NCBI RefSeq assembly: GCF_001890765.1
Contig: NZ_KV878783.1
Location: 3,066,771 to 3,130,770, forward strand
From: Spirulina major PCC 6313
Lineage (GTDB): Bacteria; Cyanobacteriota; Cyanobacteriia; Cyanobacteriales; Spirulinaceae
Direction: 5' to 3'
Length of the DNA: 64,000 nt
Part shown: piece after piece, positions 7,427 through 16,346 of the stretch
How positions within the stretch are numbered: the stretch's first letter is position 1
Layout of the letters: each line of letters begins with the position of its first letter
Notes under the pieces: model-generated
What the model saw: the letters and a program-made list of their open reading frames with translations, nothing else
The model's database searches: none
Told to the model about the DNA's origin: nothing
Program-made: the position numbers and the translations under genes

Positions 7427-9400
7427 ATGACTGTTCCCTCTCTCACACGCCGAAACTTACTCCGCATTGCGGCGGGCTTGGGTCTGACCGTCGGCGTTCA
7501 TTCGTTACTGCCTGCCCCGGCTCGTTCCCGTGCCACGGTTTTAGGGGAGTTAACCCCCCTCGATCGCTATCCCGATCGCGTCGATCTTCAAGTGTTGGAT
7601 CATGCGGTGAGGATTGGCGATCGCCCCAGCAACGCGATCACCGTTAACGGCACAATGCCCGGCCCCATCCTCCGCTTCAAAGAGGGCCAAACCATCACCC
7701 TCAACGTCACCAATCAACTGGATACCGACACCTCAATCCATTGGCACGGCCTGATTCTCCCCGCCCAAATGGATGGCGTGCCGGGGGTCAGTTTCCACGG
7801 CATCAAACCCGGTCAAACCTACACCTATCAATTCCCCCTCAATCAAAACGGAACCTACTGGTATCACAGCCACAGCGGCCTCCAGGAACAGCAGGGCCAT
7901 TTCGGCGCGTTGATTATTGACCCCGCTACTCCGGAGCCGATGGAGTGCGATCGCGACTACGTTGTCATGCTCTCCGACTGGACGGACACCAACCCCCGGC
8001 AAATCCTTAACAACCTCAAAAAAGTCAGCACCTACTACAACTACCAACGCCGCACGATCGCTCACTTCACCGCAGACCTCGCCTGGGGACAAATGCGCAT
8101 GGATGCCACTGACATCGCCGATGTCACCGGCGCAACCTACCGCTACTTGATCAATGGTCAGCCCCCCGAAACCAACTGGACGGCCCTCTTTCAGCCAGGG
8201 GAAAAAATCCGGCTACGCTTCATCAACGCCTCGGCCATGACCTTTTTTGATATCAAAATCCCCGGCCTGAAAATGACCGTCATCCAAGCCGACGGCCAAA
8301 ACGTCCAACCCGTCACCGTCGATGAATTCCGGATCGCCGTGGCTGAAACCTACGATGTCATCGTTGAACCCGACCACAATCACGCCTACACCATCTTTGC
8401 CGAAACCATGGATCGCAGCGGCTATGCCCGTGGCACGCTGGCCCCTCAATTGGGGATGACGGCCGCCCTACCTGCGCGGCGCGATCGCCCCCTCCGCACC
8501 ATGGCCGACATGGGCCACGGTGAACACGGCGCAGGACATGACGGCCATAAACAACGCGCCCCCAAACAACACAGCGACCATTCCGGCCACGAAATGCCCA
8601 CCAAGCCCCAACCCGCCGATCATTCCGGTCACGATGATCACTCCGGTCACGATGATCATTCTGGTCACGACATGGGAACGATGGATCATTCTGGCCATGA
8701 TGATCACTCTGGCTACGAAATGCCCGCCCCATCCCACCCCGCCGATCATTCCGGTCATGATGATCACTCTGGTCACGATATGGGAACGATGGATCACTCC
8801 GGTCACGGTACGAGTGAACCCAGCGATCGCAACACCGGAGCCGCCCTGAATGGCCCCGAACCCCACGGCCCCGACAGCCACGGCCCCGGCAATGCGGGTG
8901 TACCGATGCTGGTGAGTAATCGTCTCCATGAACCGGGCATTGGCTTGGAGAATACGCCGAATCATCGCGTTTTGGTGTATACCGACCTGCGGAGCTTGGA
9001 GCCGGGTTATGACACCCGCGCACCCGAACGGGAACTAGAGCTACATCTCACGGGCAACATGGAGCGATATATGTGGTCATTTGATGGCCAGAAATATTCA
9101 GAATCGCCGATTTTGACGTTTTATTATGGGGAGCGGCTGCGGCTAACCTTTGTGAATGACACGATGATGGAGCATCCGATCCATCTCCATGGGATGTGGA
9201 TGGAGGTGGAAAATGGGGCGGGAGCCTACCGGCCGCGTAAACATGTGTTGAATGTGAAGCCAGCGGAAAAATGTTCGGTCTTGGTGACGGTGGATGCAAC
9301 GGGTAACTGGGCGTTTCATTGTCATTTGCTCTACCACATGGAAGCGGGCATGATGCGGACGGTAATGGTGGTCGATCGCCCTGCCGGAGGTGCAGCATGA
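7427..9400 (+). CDS. Multicopper oxidase, CopA-type, with a long His-rich insert
   Basis: 657 residues. A Tat signal (TRRNLLRIAAGLGL, residues 7-20) implies folded export to the periplasm. Cupredoxin copper motifs are in order: IHWHGL (~105), WYHSHSGLQEQ (~143), HPIHLHGMWME and HCHLLYHMEAGMM near the C-terminus, covering the type 1 and trinuclear sites. Between the second and third cupredoxin domains, residues ~365-460 form an insert with eight DHSGH motifs, one DHSGY and several GHxM segments, a likely copper-loading region. The family oxidises Cu(I) and confers copper tolerance. Its stop overlaps the start of copB (ATGA). Other cupredoxin oxidases such as laccases are possible, but the CopB neighbour favours copper resistance. 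Confidence 0.93.
   Translation: MTVPSLTRRNLLRIAAGLGLTVGVHSLLPAPARSRATVLGELTPLDRYPDRVDLQVLDHAVRIGDRPSNAITVNGTMPGPILRFKEGQTITLNVTNQLDTDTSIHWHGLILPAQMDGVPGVSFHGIKPGQTYTYQFPLNQNGTYWYHSHSGLQEQQGHFGALIIDPATPEPMECDRDYVVMLSDWTDTNPRQILNNLKKVSTYYNYQRRTIAHFTADLAWGQMRMDATDIADVTGATYRYLINGQPPETNWTALFQPGEKIRLRFINASAMTFFDIKIPGLKMTVIQADGQNVQPVTVDEFRIAVAETYDVIVEPDHNHAYTIFAETMDRSGYARGTLAPQLGMTAALPARRDRPLRTMADMGHGEHGAGHDGHKQRAPKQHSDHSGHEMPTKPQPADHSGHDDHSGHDDHSGHDMGTMDHSGHDDHSGYEMPAPSHPADHSGHDDHSGHDMGTMDHSGHGTSEPSDRNTGAALNGPEPHGPDSHGPGNAGVPMLVSNRLHEPGIGLENTPNHRVLVYTDLRSLEPGYDTRAPERELELHLTGNMERYMWSFDGQKYSESPILTFYYGERLRLTFVNDTMMEHPIHLHGMWMEVENGAGAYRPRKHVLNVKPAEKCSVLVTVDATGNWAFHCHLLYHMEAGMMRTVMVVDRPAGGAA
8576..8806 (+). 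repeat. In-frame DHSGH-coding repeats in the multicopper oxidase
   Basis: Short tandem and interspersed in-frame units encode DHSGHD, DHSGHDM and DHSGHE(M). Two larger blocks of the form ADHSGHDDHSGHDMGTMDHSGH repeat almost exactly, which points to recent internal duplication. Copy number could vary between strains. Confidence 0.9.
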
Positions 9401-10257
9401 GCCGACGTTATAGATGCTTAAGCGGTGTGATTTTGGGGGCGGGGTTGTGGGGATGCCCCGCGATCGCCTCCCCCCTCCCTTCATCAGACCCCACGTTCTA
9501 CCTAGATCCAGCCCCCTCCACCGAGGCCGCACATTTGCACCTCTCGACCCCTGAACCTGACCAAGTCACCCCGGAACTGCCGCCCCTCCCCGATATCCAT
9601 CCCCACGGCGATCGCACCTATTGGTTTTTGCGGGTGGAACAGTTGGAATATCGCGTCAATGAAGGCGATGATTCCTTGAATTGGGATCTAAAAGGTTGGA
9701 TCGGGGGAGACTATACGCGCCTGTGGTTGAAAGCGGAGGGCGAGGTCAATCTTGATCCCGATGAAGGGGGAGAATTTGAGGTGCAATTGTTGCATTCTCG
9801 GCTGATTTCGCCATTTTTTGAGGTGCAAGCGGGACTCCGTTACGATCGCGAATTTGGAACACAACCAGAGCGCGATCGCCTGTTCGGAGTCATCGGACTG
9901 CATGGATTAGCACCCTATTTCATCGAAACCGATGCAGCCCTCTTTATCAGCGAATCTGGGGATTTATCCGCCCGCCTCACCGCAGAGCGATCGCTGTTAC
10001 TCTCCCAACGTCTCATCCTCCAACCTGATCTTGAAATCAATTTAGCCGCCCAAACCGTCGAAAAATTCGGCGTTGGTTCGGGGTTAAATGATGTGACTGT
10101 TGGGCTGCGTCTGCGTTATGAATTTACGCGCCGGTTTGCGCCCTACGTGGGGGTTAATTGGTCGCGCAAGTTTGGCGCAACGGCCACCTTTGCCCGTGCC
10201 GAACAGGAAGAAGTGGATAATTGGGCGATCGTTGGGGGAGTTAATTTATTATTTTGA
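9397..10257 (+). CDS. copB: Outer-membrane copper resistance protein CopB
   Basis: 286 residues with a signal peptide, a Pro/acidic linker, then a CopB/PcoB-type beta-barrel: WFLRVEQLEYR, WDLKGWIGGDYTRLWLKAEGE, VQLLHSRLISPFFEVQAGLRYD and a C-terminal aromatic-ending strand VGGVNLLF. The family is an outer-membrane partner of the CopA oxidase in copper tolerance. ATG 9397 overlaps the TGA of the oxidase and has GGAGG at 9386-9390, so this start is well supported. Confidence 0.92.
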   Translation: MSRRYRCLSGVILGAGLWGCPAIASPLPSSDPTFYLDPAPSTEAAHLHLSTPEPDQVTPELPPLPDIHPHGDRTYWFLRVEQLEYRVNEGDDSLNWDLKGWIGGDYTRLWLKAEGEVNLDPDEGGEFEVQLLHSRLISPFFEVQAGLRYDREFGTQPERDRLFGVIGLHGLAPYFIETDAALFISESGDLSARLTAERSLLLSQRLILQPDLEINLAAQTVEKFGVGSGLNDVTVGLRLRYEFTRRFAPYVGVNWSRKFGATATFARAEQEEVDNWAIVGGVNLLF

Positions 10258-10266
10258 TGAGCGGGA

Positions 10267-10296
10267 ACAAAAAGCCCTCCCTTGGGTGAGGGTTTT
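10267..10296 (+). terminator. Probable terminator after copB
   Basis: AAAAGCCCTC ... GAGGGTTTT forms a stem of about 9 pairs ending in a T run, starting about 10 bases after the copB stop. Confidence 0.6.
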
Positions 10297-10364
10297 CACC
10301 GAGGAGATACAGCCTGCCGTGGCACAGCTTTGCAATCAATCAACTGAAAATATATAGCAATCCT

Positions 10365-10579
10365 CTGAGTACAGGACAAACGTTGAAATGTACGGCGGCA
10401 TCTTGATTTTGATGGGGTGGGAGCACCCTGCTCCCTATTTTGTCTGATCCCAGCGGGCAAGATGCCCGCACGACAGACTATGGATTTTGAGGGAGCGTGT
10501 TGAGTTTTGCGATTGTTCCACCCAACCTAGAAAATCATCAGGGTTTCAGCCCAAGCCTGATTTTTTGTCCTGTACTCAG
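10365..10579 (+). mobile_element. MITE-A copy 1 (215 bp, 9-bp target duplication)
   Basis: Terminal inverted repeats are CTGAGTACAGGACAAA at the left end and its near-perfect complement TTTGTCCTGTACTCAG at the right. The flanking direct repeat AGCAATCCT at 10356-10364 and 10580-10588 is an exact 9-bp target duplication. There is no coding capacity. Inside are small palindromes such as GGGAGCACCCTGCTCCC and GCGGGCAAGATGCCCGC. It lies between copB and arsH. Confidence 0.9.
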
Positions 10580-10601
10580 AGCAATCCTAGTTGATTCATA
10601 C

Positions 10602-10629
10602 CCCACAAGGGGCTGAAACCCTTTGTGGG
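10602..10629. repeat. Dispersed hairpin with GGGGCTGAAA loop
   Basis: CCCACAAGGG and CCCTTTGTGGG pair around GCTGAAA. A related hairpin, CAAGGGG-CTGAAAT-CCCCTTG, is at 36585-36605, so this is a dispersed intergenic palindrome. Confidence 0.6.
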
Positions 10630-10734
10630 TGAGGATCATAGATTTACAATTGATCAAGAATCGTGATAGCACCAGTCAGATTGAACAACTGGCGCAAGAG
10701 ATGCAACAATTTTTTTGATGTTTTTTTTGGTGCT

Positions 10735-11337
10735 ATGAGTTTCGACCATCCTCCCCGCATTCTCTTTCTCTATGGCTCCCTGCGGGAGCGTTCCTATAGC
10801 CGCCTCCTGGCGGAAGAAGCCGCCCGGATTATTGGCGATTTGGGGGCAGAAACCCGCTTTTTTGATCCCCGTGGCCTGCCTCTCCATGGGGCTGAACCCG
10901 CTACCCATCCTAAAGTTCAGGAATTGCGGGAGTTGGTGGCTTGGTCCGAGGGACAGGTGTGGTCAAGCCCGGAAATGCACGGCAATATTTCTGGGTTGAT
11001 TAAAACCCAAATTGATTGGATTCCTTTAGAAATTGGCTCGATTCGGCCCACCCAAGGGAAAACATTAGCGGTGATGCAGGTTTCTGGGGGGTCGCAGTCA
11101 TTTAATGCGGTGAATAGTTTGCGGATTCTGGGCCGCTGGATGCGGATGTTCACGATTCCGAATCAATCTTCGGTGGCTAAGGCCTATCAGGAATTTGATG
11201 AGGAGGGCCAGATGAAAGATTCTCCCTTCCGCGATCGCCTCATTGATGTGATGGAAGAACTTCACAAATTCACGCTGTTATTGCGGGACAAAGTGGAGTA
11301 TCTCACCGATCGCTACAGTGAACGCGCCAAGCCCTAG
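10735..11337 (+). CDS. arsH: NADPH-dependent FMN reductase, ArsH
   Basis: 200 residues of the flavodoxin-like fold: [21 protein letters not shown] (FMN phosphate loop), [21 protein letters not shown] (ArsH signature) and the C-terminal [14 protein letters not shown]. ArsH proteins are flavin reductases or organoarsenical oxidases; cyanobacterial homologues also reduce quinones and metals. The frame is open upstream to a GTG at 10663, but homology starts at ATG 10735. No other ars genes are in the window. It sits next to the copper island, so general metal or redox stress is a reasonable context. Confidence 0.87.
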   Translation: MSFDHPPRILFLYGSLRERSYSRLLAEEAARIIGDLGAETRFFDPRGLPLHGAEPATHPKVQELRELVAWSEGQVWSSPEMHGNISGLIKTQIDWIPLEIGSIRPTQGKTLAVMQVSGGSQSFNAVNSLRILGRWMRMFTIPNQSSVAKAYQEFDEEGQMKDSPFRDRLIDVMEELHKFTLLLRDKVEYLTDRYSERAKP

Positions 11338-11413
11338 CCTAGGTGGCATCAGTGGCATCAGTGTATTCTTTTGAGGAGTGGGAATGAAAACCCCTCAGCT
11401 AGGAGATACAGCC

Positions 11414-12526
11414 TTACAACGTCACCGGAGAATCAACGTAGATGGTGGGGTCGGGGGTGGTGAAGTCGAGACCATATTCAGCTAACCGTCTTGAGATGGT
11501 TTCGTTGGCGAGTTCGAGTAAGCGTTTACGAAGTTGAATGGAGTTTTCACTTGATCCGAGAATAAAAAATGTGACTCGCGCCCGACTATTATCCTGTTCG
11601 TCGGTGTCCGTGAGTTGAATCCGAGTGCTACCGGGATCAATACCAACGAGGGCATCGGTGCTTTCTTTAATGACTTGCTCCACTAAGGCTTTTTCTTGCA
11701 CTTGTAAGCTGTTTAAAAAGTTGAGATAAAGCAACACCATCACTTTTTTGCCCCGTGTGATGTTTTCGATTTCTGCGTCGGCCATGGATGAATTGGGGAC
11801 GATCACGAGGGTATTTTTAGCCGGGGTGCGGATTTTGGTGGATCGTAAACCGATGGATTCGACGCGGCCAAACAGACCATTGGGGAGGCGGATATATTCG
11901 CCTTTGACGTAGGGGCGATCGAGGTAGAGAACGATGGTTCCGATGATTTGGGAGAGGGCACTTTGGGCGGCGAAACCGACGGCGGTGGCGGCAACCCCCA
12001 AACTGGCGACGAGACCGATGAGGTTAATGTCTTGGCTTTGGGCGTAGGCGATCGCAGCAATCAAACCAATCATCACGTTAATCACCGATTCAAAGGGGAG
12101 AATCAATTCATCGGGATCAAGGCCCATTTTTTGGACAAAGGCGATACCATAGACCTGCAAAAAGAGGTGAATCAAACGTGAAATCAGCCAGGCGAGGCTA
12201 ATGGTGACGGCGAGTTCCATAATGGGGCGAACAAAGTCATACACGCCCCCGTAGGCGATCAACCAACTGAGGGAAATATTAATTAAGAGTAATGTGCCGG
12301 TGACGCGGATTTCGTGGCGGATTGGGTCGATCCAGCGATCGTAAATATCCCGTCCCTGTTTGGGAGCGAATCGATAGGTAATCAGCCGGACGACGGTAGG
12401 AGTGTAGCGACCGATAATAATTGCGGTGATGAAGAAGCTGAGAAAGACAATGGCATTAAGTAATTGATGCTGATCTAGCCATTGGATGATTTGGCTGACA
12501 ACGGGGGAAAATTGCGCGAAGTCCAT
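11414..12526 (-). CDS. MscS-family mechanosensitive channel (second of tandem pair)
   Basis: 370 residues, several N-terminal membrane segments, then the MscS pore and beta domain: LVASLGVAATAVGFAAQSALSQIIGT (Gly/Ala-rich pore helix), LDRPYVKGEYI, GRVESIGLRSTKIRT and VIVPNSSMADAEIEN. It probably relieves turgor after hypo-osmotic shock. Its start lies 3 bases from the stop of the upstream paralogue, so the two form an operon. Confidence 0.92.
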   Translation of the reverse strand: MDFAQFSPVVSQIIQWLDQHQLLNAIVFLSFFITAIIIGRYTPTVVRLITYRFAPKQGRDIYDRWIDPIRHEIRVTGTLLLINISLSWLIAYGGVYDFVRPIMELAVTISLAWLISRLIHLFLQVYGIAFVQKMGLDPDELILPFESVINVMIGLIAAIAYAQSQDINLIGLVASLGVAATAVGFAAQSALSQIIGTIVLYLDRPYVKGEYIRLPNGLFGRVESIGLRSTKIRTPAKNTLVIVPNSSMADAEIENITRGKKVMVLLYLNFLNSLQVQEKALVEQVIKESTDALVGIDPGSTRIQLTDTDEQDNSRARVTFFILGSSENSIQLRKRLLELANETISRRLAEYGLDFTTPDPTIYVDSPVTL

Positions 12527-12529
12527 AGA

Positions 12530-13630
12530 TTAAATCGTGATAGGGGAATCAACATTCAGCGTCCGTTCTTCCAAGGAAAATTCAATACCGTAGTCAGTGA
12601 GTTGCCGCGTCACATTTTGCTTGGCCATATCTAACACTTGGCGGCGTAAATCCATGGAAACATCCCCAGACCCCAGGATGAAAAAGTTGATTTGCGCTTG
12701 GGTTTTGATGGAAACACCTGGCTCTATTAAGTTCCGAAAAGAGACTTCGGTGCTGCGCGGATCGATGCCCAGAATGTCTTGGGTACTGTTGAGAATGATC
12801 TGACGGACGAAGGCTTTTTCTGAATCTTCAATCTGACGGTTAACGGTGAGATAAAAGAGAGAAATTACTTTTTTCGCGCCGGTAAAGTTTTCGATGTTGG
12901 CGGAGGCGAGGGAACTGTTGGGGACGATGACAAGCGTACCTTTACCGGAGGTGCGGATTTTGGTGGATCGCAGGCCGACGGATTCGACGCGGCCAAACGT
13001 ACCATCGGGCAAACCAATGTAGTCATCGACGACAAAGGGGCGGTCTAAATAGAGGACGATGCCGCCGAGGATTTGCTCTAGGGTTTTTTGGGCGGCGAAG
13101 GCGATCGCTAACCCCCCAACGCCTAAACTGGCCAGCAGTCCGACGATGTTTACTCGATGCACTTGGGCGAAGATAATCACGACAATGACGACGAGCAAGA
13201 GATTCGCGATCGCTTTCGTCACATTCAGCACTTCACTATTCACTTTGCGCTGACTTTGGATCGCATTATCGAGGAGATATTCATCAAACAGACGACGAAA
13301 AAAGCGAAATCCAAAAATAATTAATAATGTGCCAAAAATAAACCCCAAGGCGGTTTCACCGAGCCACCACCAATAGTTAAGGGGAATATACACCAAGGTG
13401 ACATCTCCCACGCCCAACAGGGTAATGAGCAGAACGAGGAGCAAGTCGGGGGCGATGAGTTGTTGATAAATGACGGTGGTTTGACGGGGGAGGCGTTGGA
13501 GGAGTTGGTTAATGAGCGATCGCACCAACAAAATCAACAACACAACCCCCAAACTCGCACCGATCCCAATCAAAACTTTGGTCAGCAGTGCCGTGGGAAT
13601 CGTCAGTTCAGTGGGAGCAGTGGCATCCAT
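12530..13630 (-). CDS. MscS-family mechanosensitive channel (first of tandem pair)
   Basis: 366 residues with the same architecture as its neighbour: N-terminal membrane helices, pore helix LLASLGVGGLAIAFAAQKTLEQILGG, LDRPFVVDDYIGLPDG, GRVESVGLRSTKIRT and VIVPNSSLASANIEN. The two paralogues both end in a (L)NVDSPITI / YVDSPVTL motif, supporting a tandem duplication followed by divergence, possibly as hetero-oligomeric subunits. Confidence 0.92.
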   Translation of the reverse strand: MDATAPTELTIPTALLTKVLIGIGASLGVVLLILLVRSLINQLLQRLPRQTTVIYQQLIAPDLLLVLLITLLGVGDVTLVYIPLNYWWWLGETALGFIFGTLLIIFGFRFFRRLFDEYLLDNAIQSQRKVNSEVLNVTKAIANLLLVVIVVIIFAQVHRVNIVGLLASLGVGGLAIAFAAQKTLEQILGGIVLYLDRPFVVDDYIGLPDGTFGRVESVGLRSTKIRTSGKGTLVIVPNSSLASANIENFTGAKKVISLFYLTVNRQIEDSEKAFVRQIILNSTQDILGIDPRSTEVSFRNLIEPGVSIKTQAQINFFILGSGDVSMDLRRQVLDMAKQNVTRQLTDYGIEFSLEERTLNVDSPITI

Positions 13631-13859
13631 AGGGAGGGATCAATAGATAAATAAAAAAGGAAACGGAGACTCGGCGAGCGGGGCGATGGCATCATCATCC
13701 CATCAGATGCGGAGCCATGGACGGCCCAGGGGACGGTGTGACTCGGATTCACTGCCCTGGTGTGGAGTCAGTCTTTCCTGTTTTACGGCCCGTGTGGGGA
13801 TCGGCGCATCTATCAAAATAGTGGTTTTTGTCCGTCCGATGCTCTCACCCTGGGCGGAT

Positions 13860-14507
13860 TTAGGGCGATCGCTTCGTGGCCACAACGGCATAAAAGGGAT
13901 CATGGCCGCCCATGCCGATCAGTTGCAGCAGGGCGGGGACGGGGGCGATGTGGGTGATCAGTTCGGGTTCGGTGAAGTCGGGGATGGCGCGGATATAGCG
14001 CTGCACGAGTTGGACTCGGCTCGATTCGCTGCCGTCGCGCCAAGCAGCGATCGCTTTTTGATAAAACATCCGATTGGAAAAACTGATAATTGCAACACCA
14101 CCGGGCTGCAAAACCCGCGCTAGTTCCGCAAAGATGCGATCGGGATATTGCAGATATTGCACCGAGACACAATTTAAAACAGCAGCAAATTCCCCATCTT
14201 CGTAGGGTAGCGCCGGGTTTTCGTTGAGATTTTGAACAATATAATGATCCAGGCGCGGATTTTTCGCCAATTCTGCCGCATTGAGGCCATGGCCTTCCAC
14301 ATGGGCAAAGGGGAGATCCTCCGGCAAATGGGATACCCAACTGCTCATTAGGTCAAGGATGCGGCTGTGGGGGGTGAGGCGATCGCGATACAGTGCCGTT
14401 AACCGAGCGATGAATGGATCATCCACATGGGTGACAAACCGGGGGACATCATAAAATAGGGCATCGTCGGTGGGGTCGAGTTTGGTGCGTTGTTCCGGCA
14501 TTAACAT
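13860..14507 (-). CDS. Class I SAM-dependent methyltransferase
   Basis: 215 residues. The SAM-binding fold is visible: ILDLMSSWVSHLP (motif I variant, LMSSW in place of GxGxG), HVEGHGLNAAEL (acidic loop region), FAAVLNCVSVQYLQYPDRIFAEL (motif IV) and VLQPGGVAIISFSN (post motif). Methyltransferase type 11-like; substrate unknown. Start choice between ATG 14507 and ATG 14501 is open. Upstream of it to 13631 no gene is seen. Confidence 0.8.
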   Translation of the reverse strand: MLMPEQRTKLDPTDDALFYDVPRFVTHVDDPFIARLTALYRDRLTPHSRILDLMSSWVSHLPEDLPFAHVEGHGLNAAELAKNPRLDHYIVQNLNENPALPYEDGEFAAVLNCVSVQYLQYPDRIFAELARVLQPGGVAIISFSNRMFYQKAIAAWRDGSESSRVQLVQRYIRAIPDFTEPELITHIAPVPALLQLIGMGGHDPFYAVVATKRSP

Positions 14508-14564
14508 GGCGATCGTCGGTAAAATAGGGGGAACGTTACAGAACTTTAAAAAACTTTACTTAAA

Positions 14565-15449
14565 ATGGTAACAACACCGCCACCCCCTGTGCTGAACCCC
14601 CAAACCTGGCAATGGCAGGATCACACCATTTGCTACACCGTCGCCGGGACGGGGCAACCACTGCTGCTGATCCACGGCTTCGGCGCATCGATCGGCCATT
14701 GGCGGCACAATATCCCGGTGTTGGCGGCGGCGGGGTATCAAGTCTATGCCTTGGATTTATTGGGCTTTGGCGGTTCGGATAAGCCCGCCCTGGACTACAC
14801 CGTTGAGCTTTGGGTGGAGCAGATTAAAGACTTTTGGGCGGCCAAAATTCAGCGTCCGATGGTGATGGTGGGCAATTCCATCGGCGGGCTGTTGAGTTTG
14901 ATGGTGATGGCGGACTCTCCTGAACTGACCCAAGGGGGGATTTTGCTCAACTGTGCCGGGGGCTTGAACCATCGCCCCGATGAGTTAAATTTACCGCTGC
15001 GGGTAGTGATGGGGTTATTTACGAAATTCGTCAGTTCACCACTGACGGGGCCGTTTTTGTTTAATCAAGTCCGCCAAAAGGGACGGATTAAAAATACGCT
15101 GTATCAGGTGTATTGCGATCGCGCCGCCGTCACCGATGACCTCGTTGACCTGCTCTATCAACCCGCCTGCGATCGCGGGGCGCAACAGGTCTTCGCCTCC
15201 GTTCTCACCGCACCCCCCGGCCCCAGTCCCGCCGAACTCCTGCCCCAAATCCAGCAACCCCTCCTCGTCCTCTGGGGCGAAGCCGACCCCTGGACCCCGA
15301 TCAGCGGTTCCAAACTCTATCAAGATCAACCCACCATTACCTTTCACCCCATCCCCAACGCGGGCCACTGTCCCCACGACGAAGCCCCCGATCGCGTCAA
15401 TCCCTTGATCCTCGATTGGCTCGCCACCCAATTCTCCCCCTCACCCTAA
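14565..15449 (+). CDS. Alpha/beta hydrolase
   Basis: 294 residues: oxyanion region LLIHGFGASIGHW, nucleophile elbow MVGNSIGGL (Ser), LLVLWGEADPW (Asp) and the catalytic His in NAGHCPHDEAPD. The triad is therefore complete. It resembles cyanobacterial and plastid hydrolases of the pheophytinase-like group, but the substrate cannot be assigned. It is divergent from the methyltransferase. Confidence 0.85.
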   Translation: MVTTPPPPVLNPQTWQWQDHTICYTVAGTGQPLLLIHGFGASIGHWRHNIPVLAAAGYQVYALDLLGFGGSDKPALDYTVELWVEQIKDFWAAKIQRPMVMVGNSIGGLLSLMVMADSPELTQGGILLNCAGGLNHRPDELNLPLRVVMGLFTKFVSSPLTGPFLFNQVRQKGRIKNTLYQVYCDRAAVTDDLVDLLYQPACDRGAQQVFASVLTAPPGPSPAELLPQIQQPLLVLWGEADPWTPISGSKLYQDQPTITFHPIPNAGHCPHDEAPDRVNPLILDWLATQFSPSP

Positions 15450-15451
15450 AT

Positions 15452-15474
15452 CCCTCTCCCAACTTGGGAGAGGG
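15452..15474. repeat. CCCTCTCCC palindromic repeat
   Basis: CCCTCTCCCAA-C-TTGGGAGAGGG is a near-perfect palindrome just after the hydrolase stop; a second, CCCCTGCTCCCAACCTGGGGGCAGGGG-type palindrome follows it. Related CCCTCTCCC/GGGAGAGGG sequence recurs at about 27427-27504 (split by the IS) and 32873-32905. It may act as a terminator here. Confidence 0.6.
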
Positions 15475-15564
15475 ACTACCCCGCAGGTTCCCCTGCTCCC
15501 AACCTGGGGGCAGGGGTTGGGGGATGAGGGCAGGGTTTGAGTCTTGACGTTAATCCAGCCAACC

Positions 15565-15978
15565 TTAAGCCGCTCGCACCAACGCCACCCGACCAAAACG
15601 CGGATCAATCTCGATACTAATCACTTGCAAAAGTTGGGATTGATCGCCCTGAGAGAGGGAGTGCAAAACGGATTGCCCTAGGGGTAGATCAAGGCATTCT
15701 CGAAATAACTGATGCCGATAGTATTGGGGTAAAAATTTATCTTCCCCCACACGTAACGAGGCCGCATTATAAAAGGCGAGTTGTCCTTCGTAGTTGAGAA
15801 TGCCAGCGGGCCGATCCAATTGCTCACACCATCGCAAGGCCAAAAACCATTTCGCCTCGGATAGTCGGCAGTACACCCGCTTTGGATTAGGATGCTCTAA
15901 CACGCGATAGCCGTTCTCACAAGAGACAATTGTGCCTCCCAAAAAGCCAAAAATCGTTCCGACTGCATCATTCATCAT
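15565..15978 (-). CDS. Unknown protein, possibly PAS-like
   Basis: 137 residues; no family recognised with certainty. The middle (DRPAGILNYEGQLAFYNAASL) has the look of a PAS core: a question about the ligand domain followed by a strand and helix. No signal peptide or membrane segment. The start may be ATG 15978 or 15975. It is convergent with the hydrolase and divergent from the riboswitch-controlled operon. Confidence 0.6.
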   Translation of the reverse strand: MMNDAVGTIFGFLGGTIVSCENGYRVLEHPNPKRVYCRLSEAKWFLALRWCEQLDRPAGILNYEGQLAFYNAASLRVGEDKFLPQYYRHQLFRECLDLPLGQSVLHSLSQGDQSQLLQVISIEIDPRFGRVALVRAA

Positions 15979-16152
15979 GGTGTTATGGTCGCTGTCCTAA
16001 CGTTGCACCGGATTATGTCGTCCGTCACTTAAAGCCGTCCGTCACTCAAAACACACTCGTCATTCACCTCTTCAAGCTTACGGATAGACCGGGGGGATTC
16101 GCGCAAAATCACTAAAAGAGTTAATAAATTGGTCAATTATGCTACAGTGATG

Positions 16153-16280
16153 GCACTCAATCGGCTCTGGTCGGGATCAGCGATCGGATGAGAAGGGGAA
16201 AGCCTAGTGAAAAACTAGCACTGTCGCGCAACTGTGATGGGTTTTAGGCCCTTAGTCAGGATGCCCGCCGATGTGAGGAA
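16153..16280 (+). promoter_or_regulatory. Cobalamin (B12) riboswitch
   Basis: The conserved core is clear: AAGGGGAAAGCC, GTGAAAAACTAGCACTGTCGCGCAACTGT (the B12-box region, positions ~16208-16233) and TAGTCAGGATGCCCGCC. A closing P1 helix forms between CTCA-ATCGGC (16156-16165) and GCCGAT-GTGAG (16267-16277). Downstream, GACTG (16317-16321) pairs with CAGTC (16329-16333) immediately before the GGAG ribosome site of hupE, suggesting control of translation or transcription. High cobalamin should shut off hupE-cobW. Confidence 0.9.
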
Positions 16281-16346
16281 AGGGTCTGGTATTTTGAGAG
16301 TTCAATGTGGTTTAAGGACTGCGCGAAACAGTCGGAGATGATTTAG

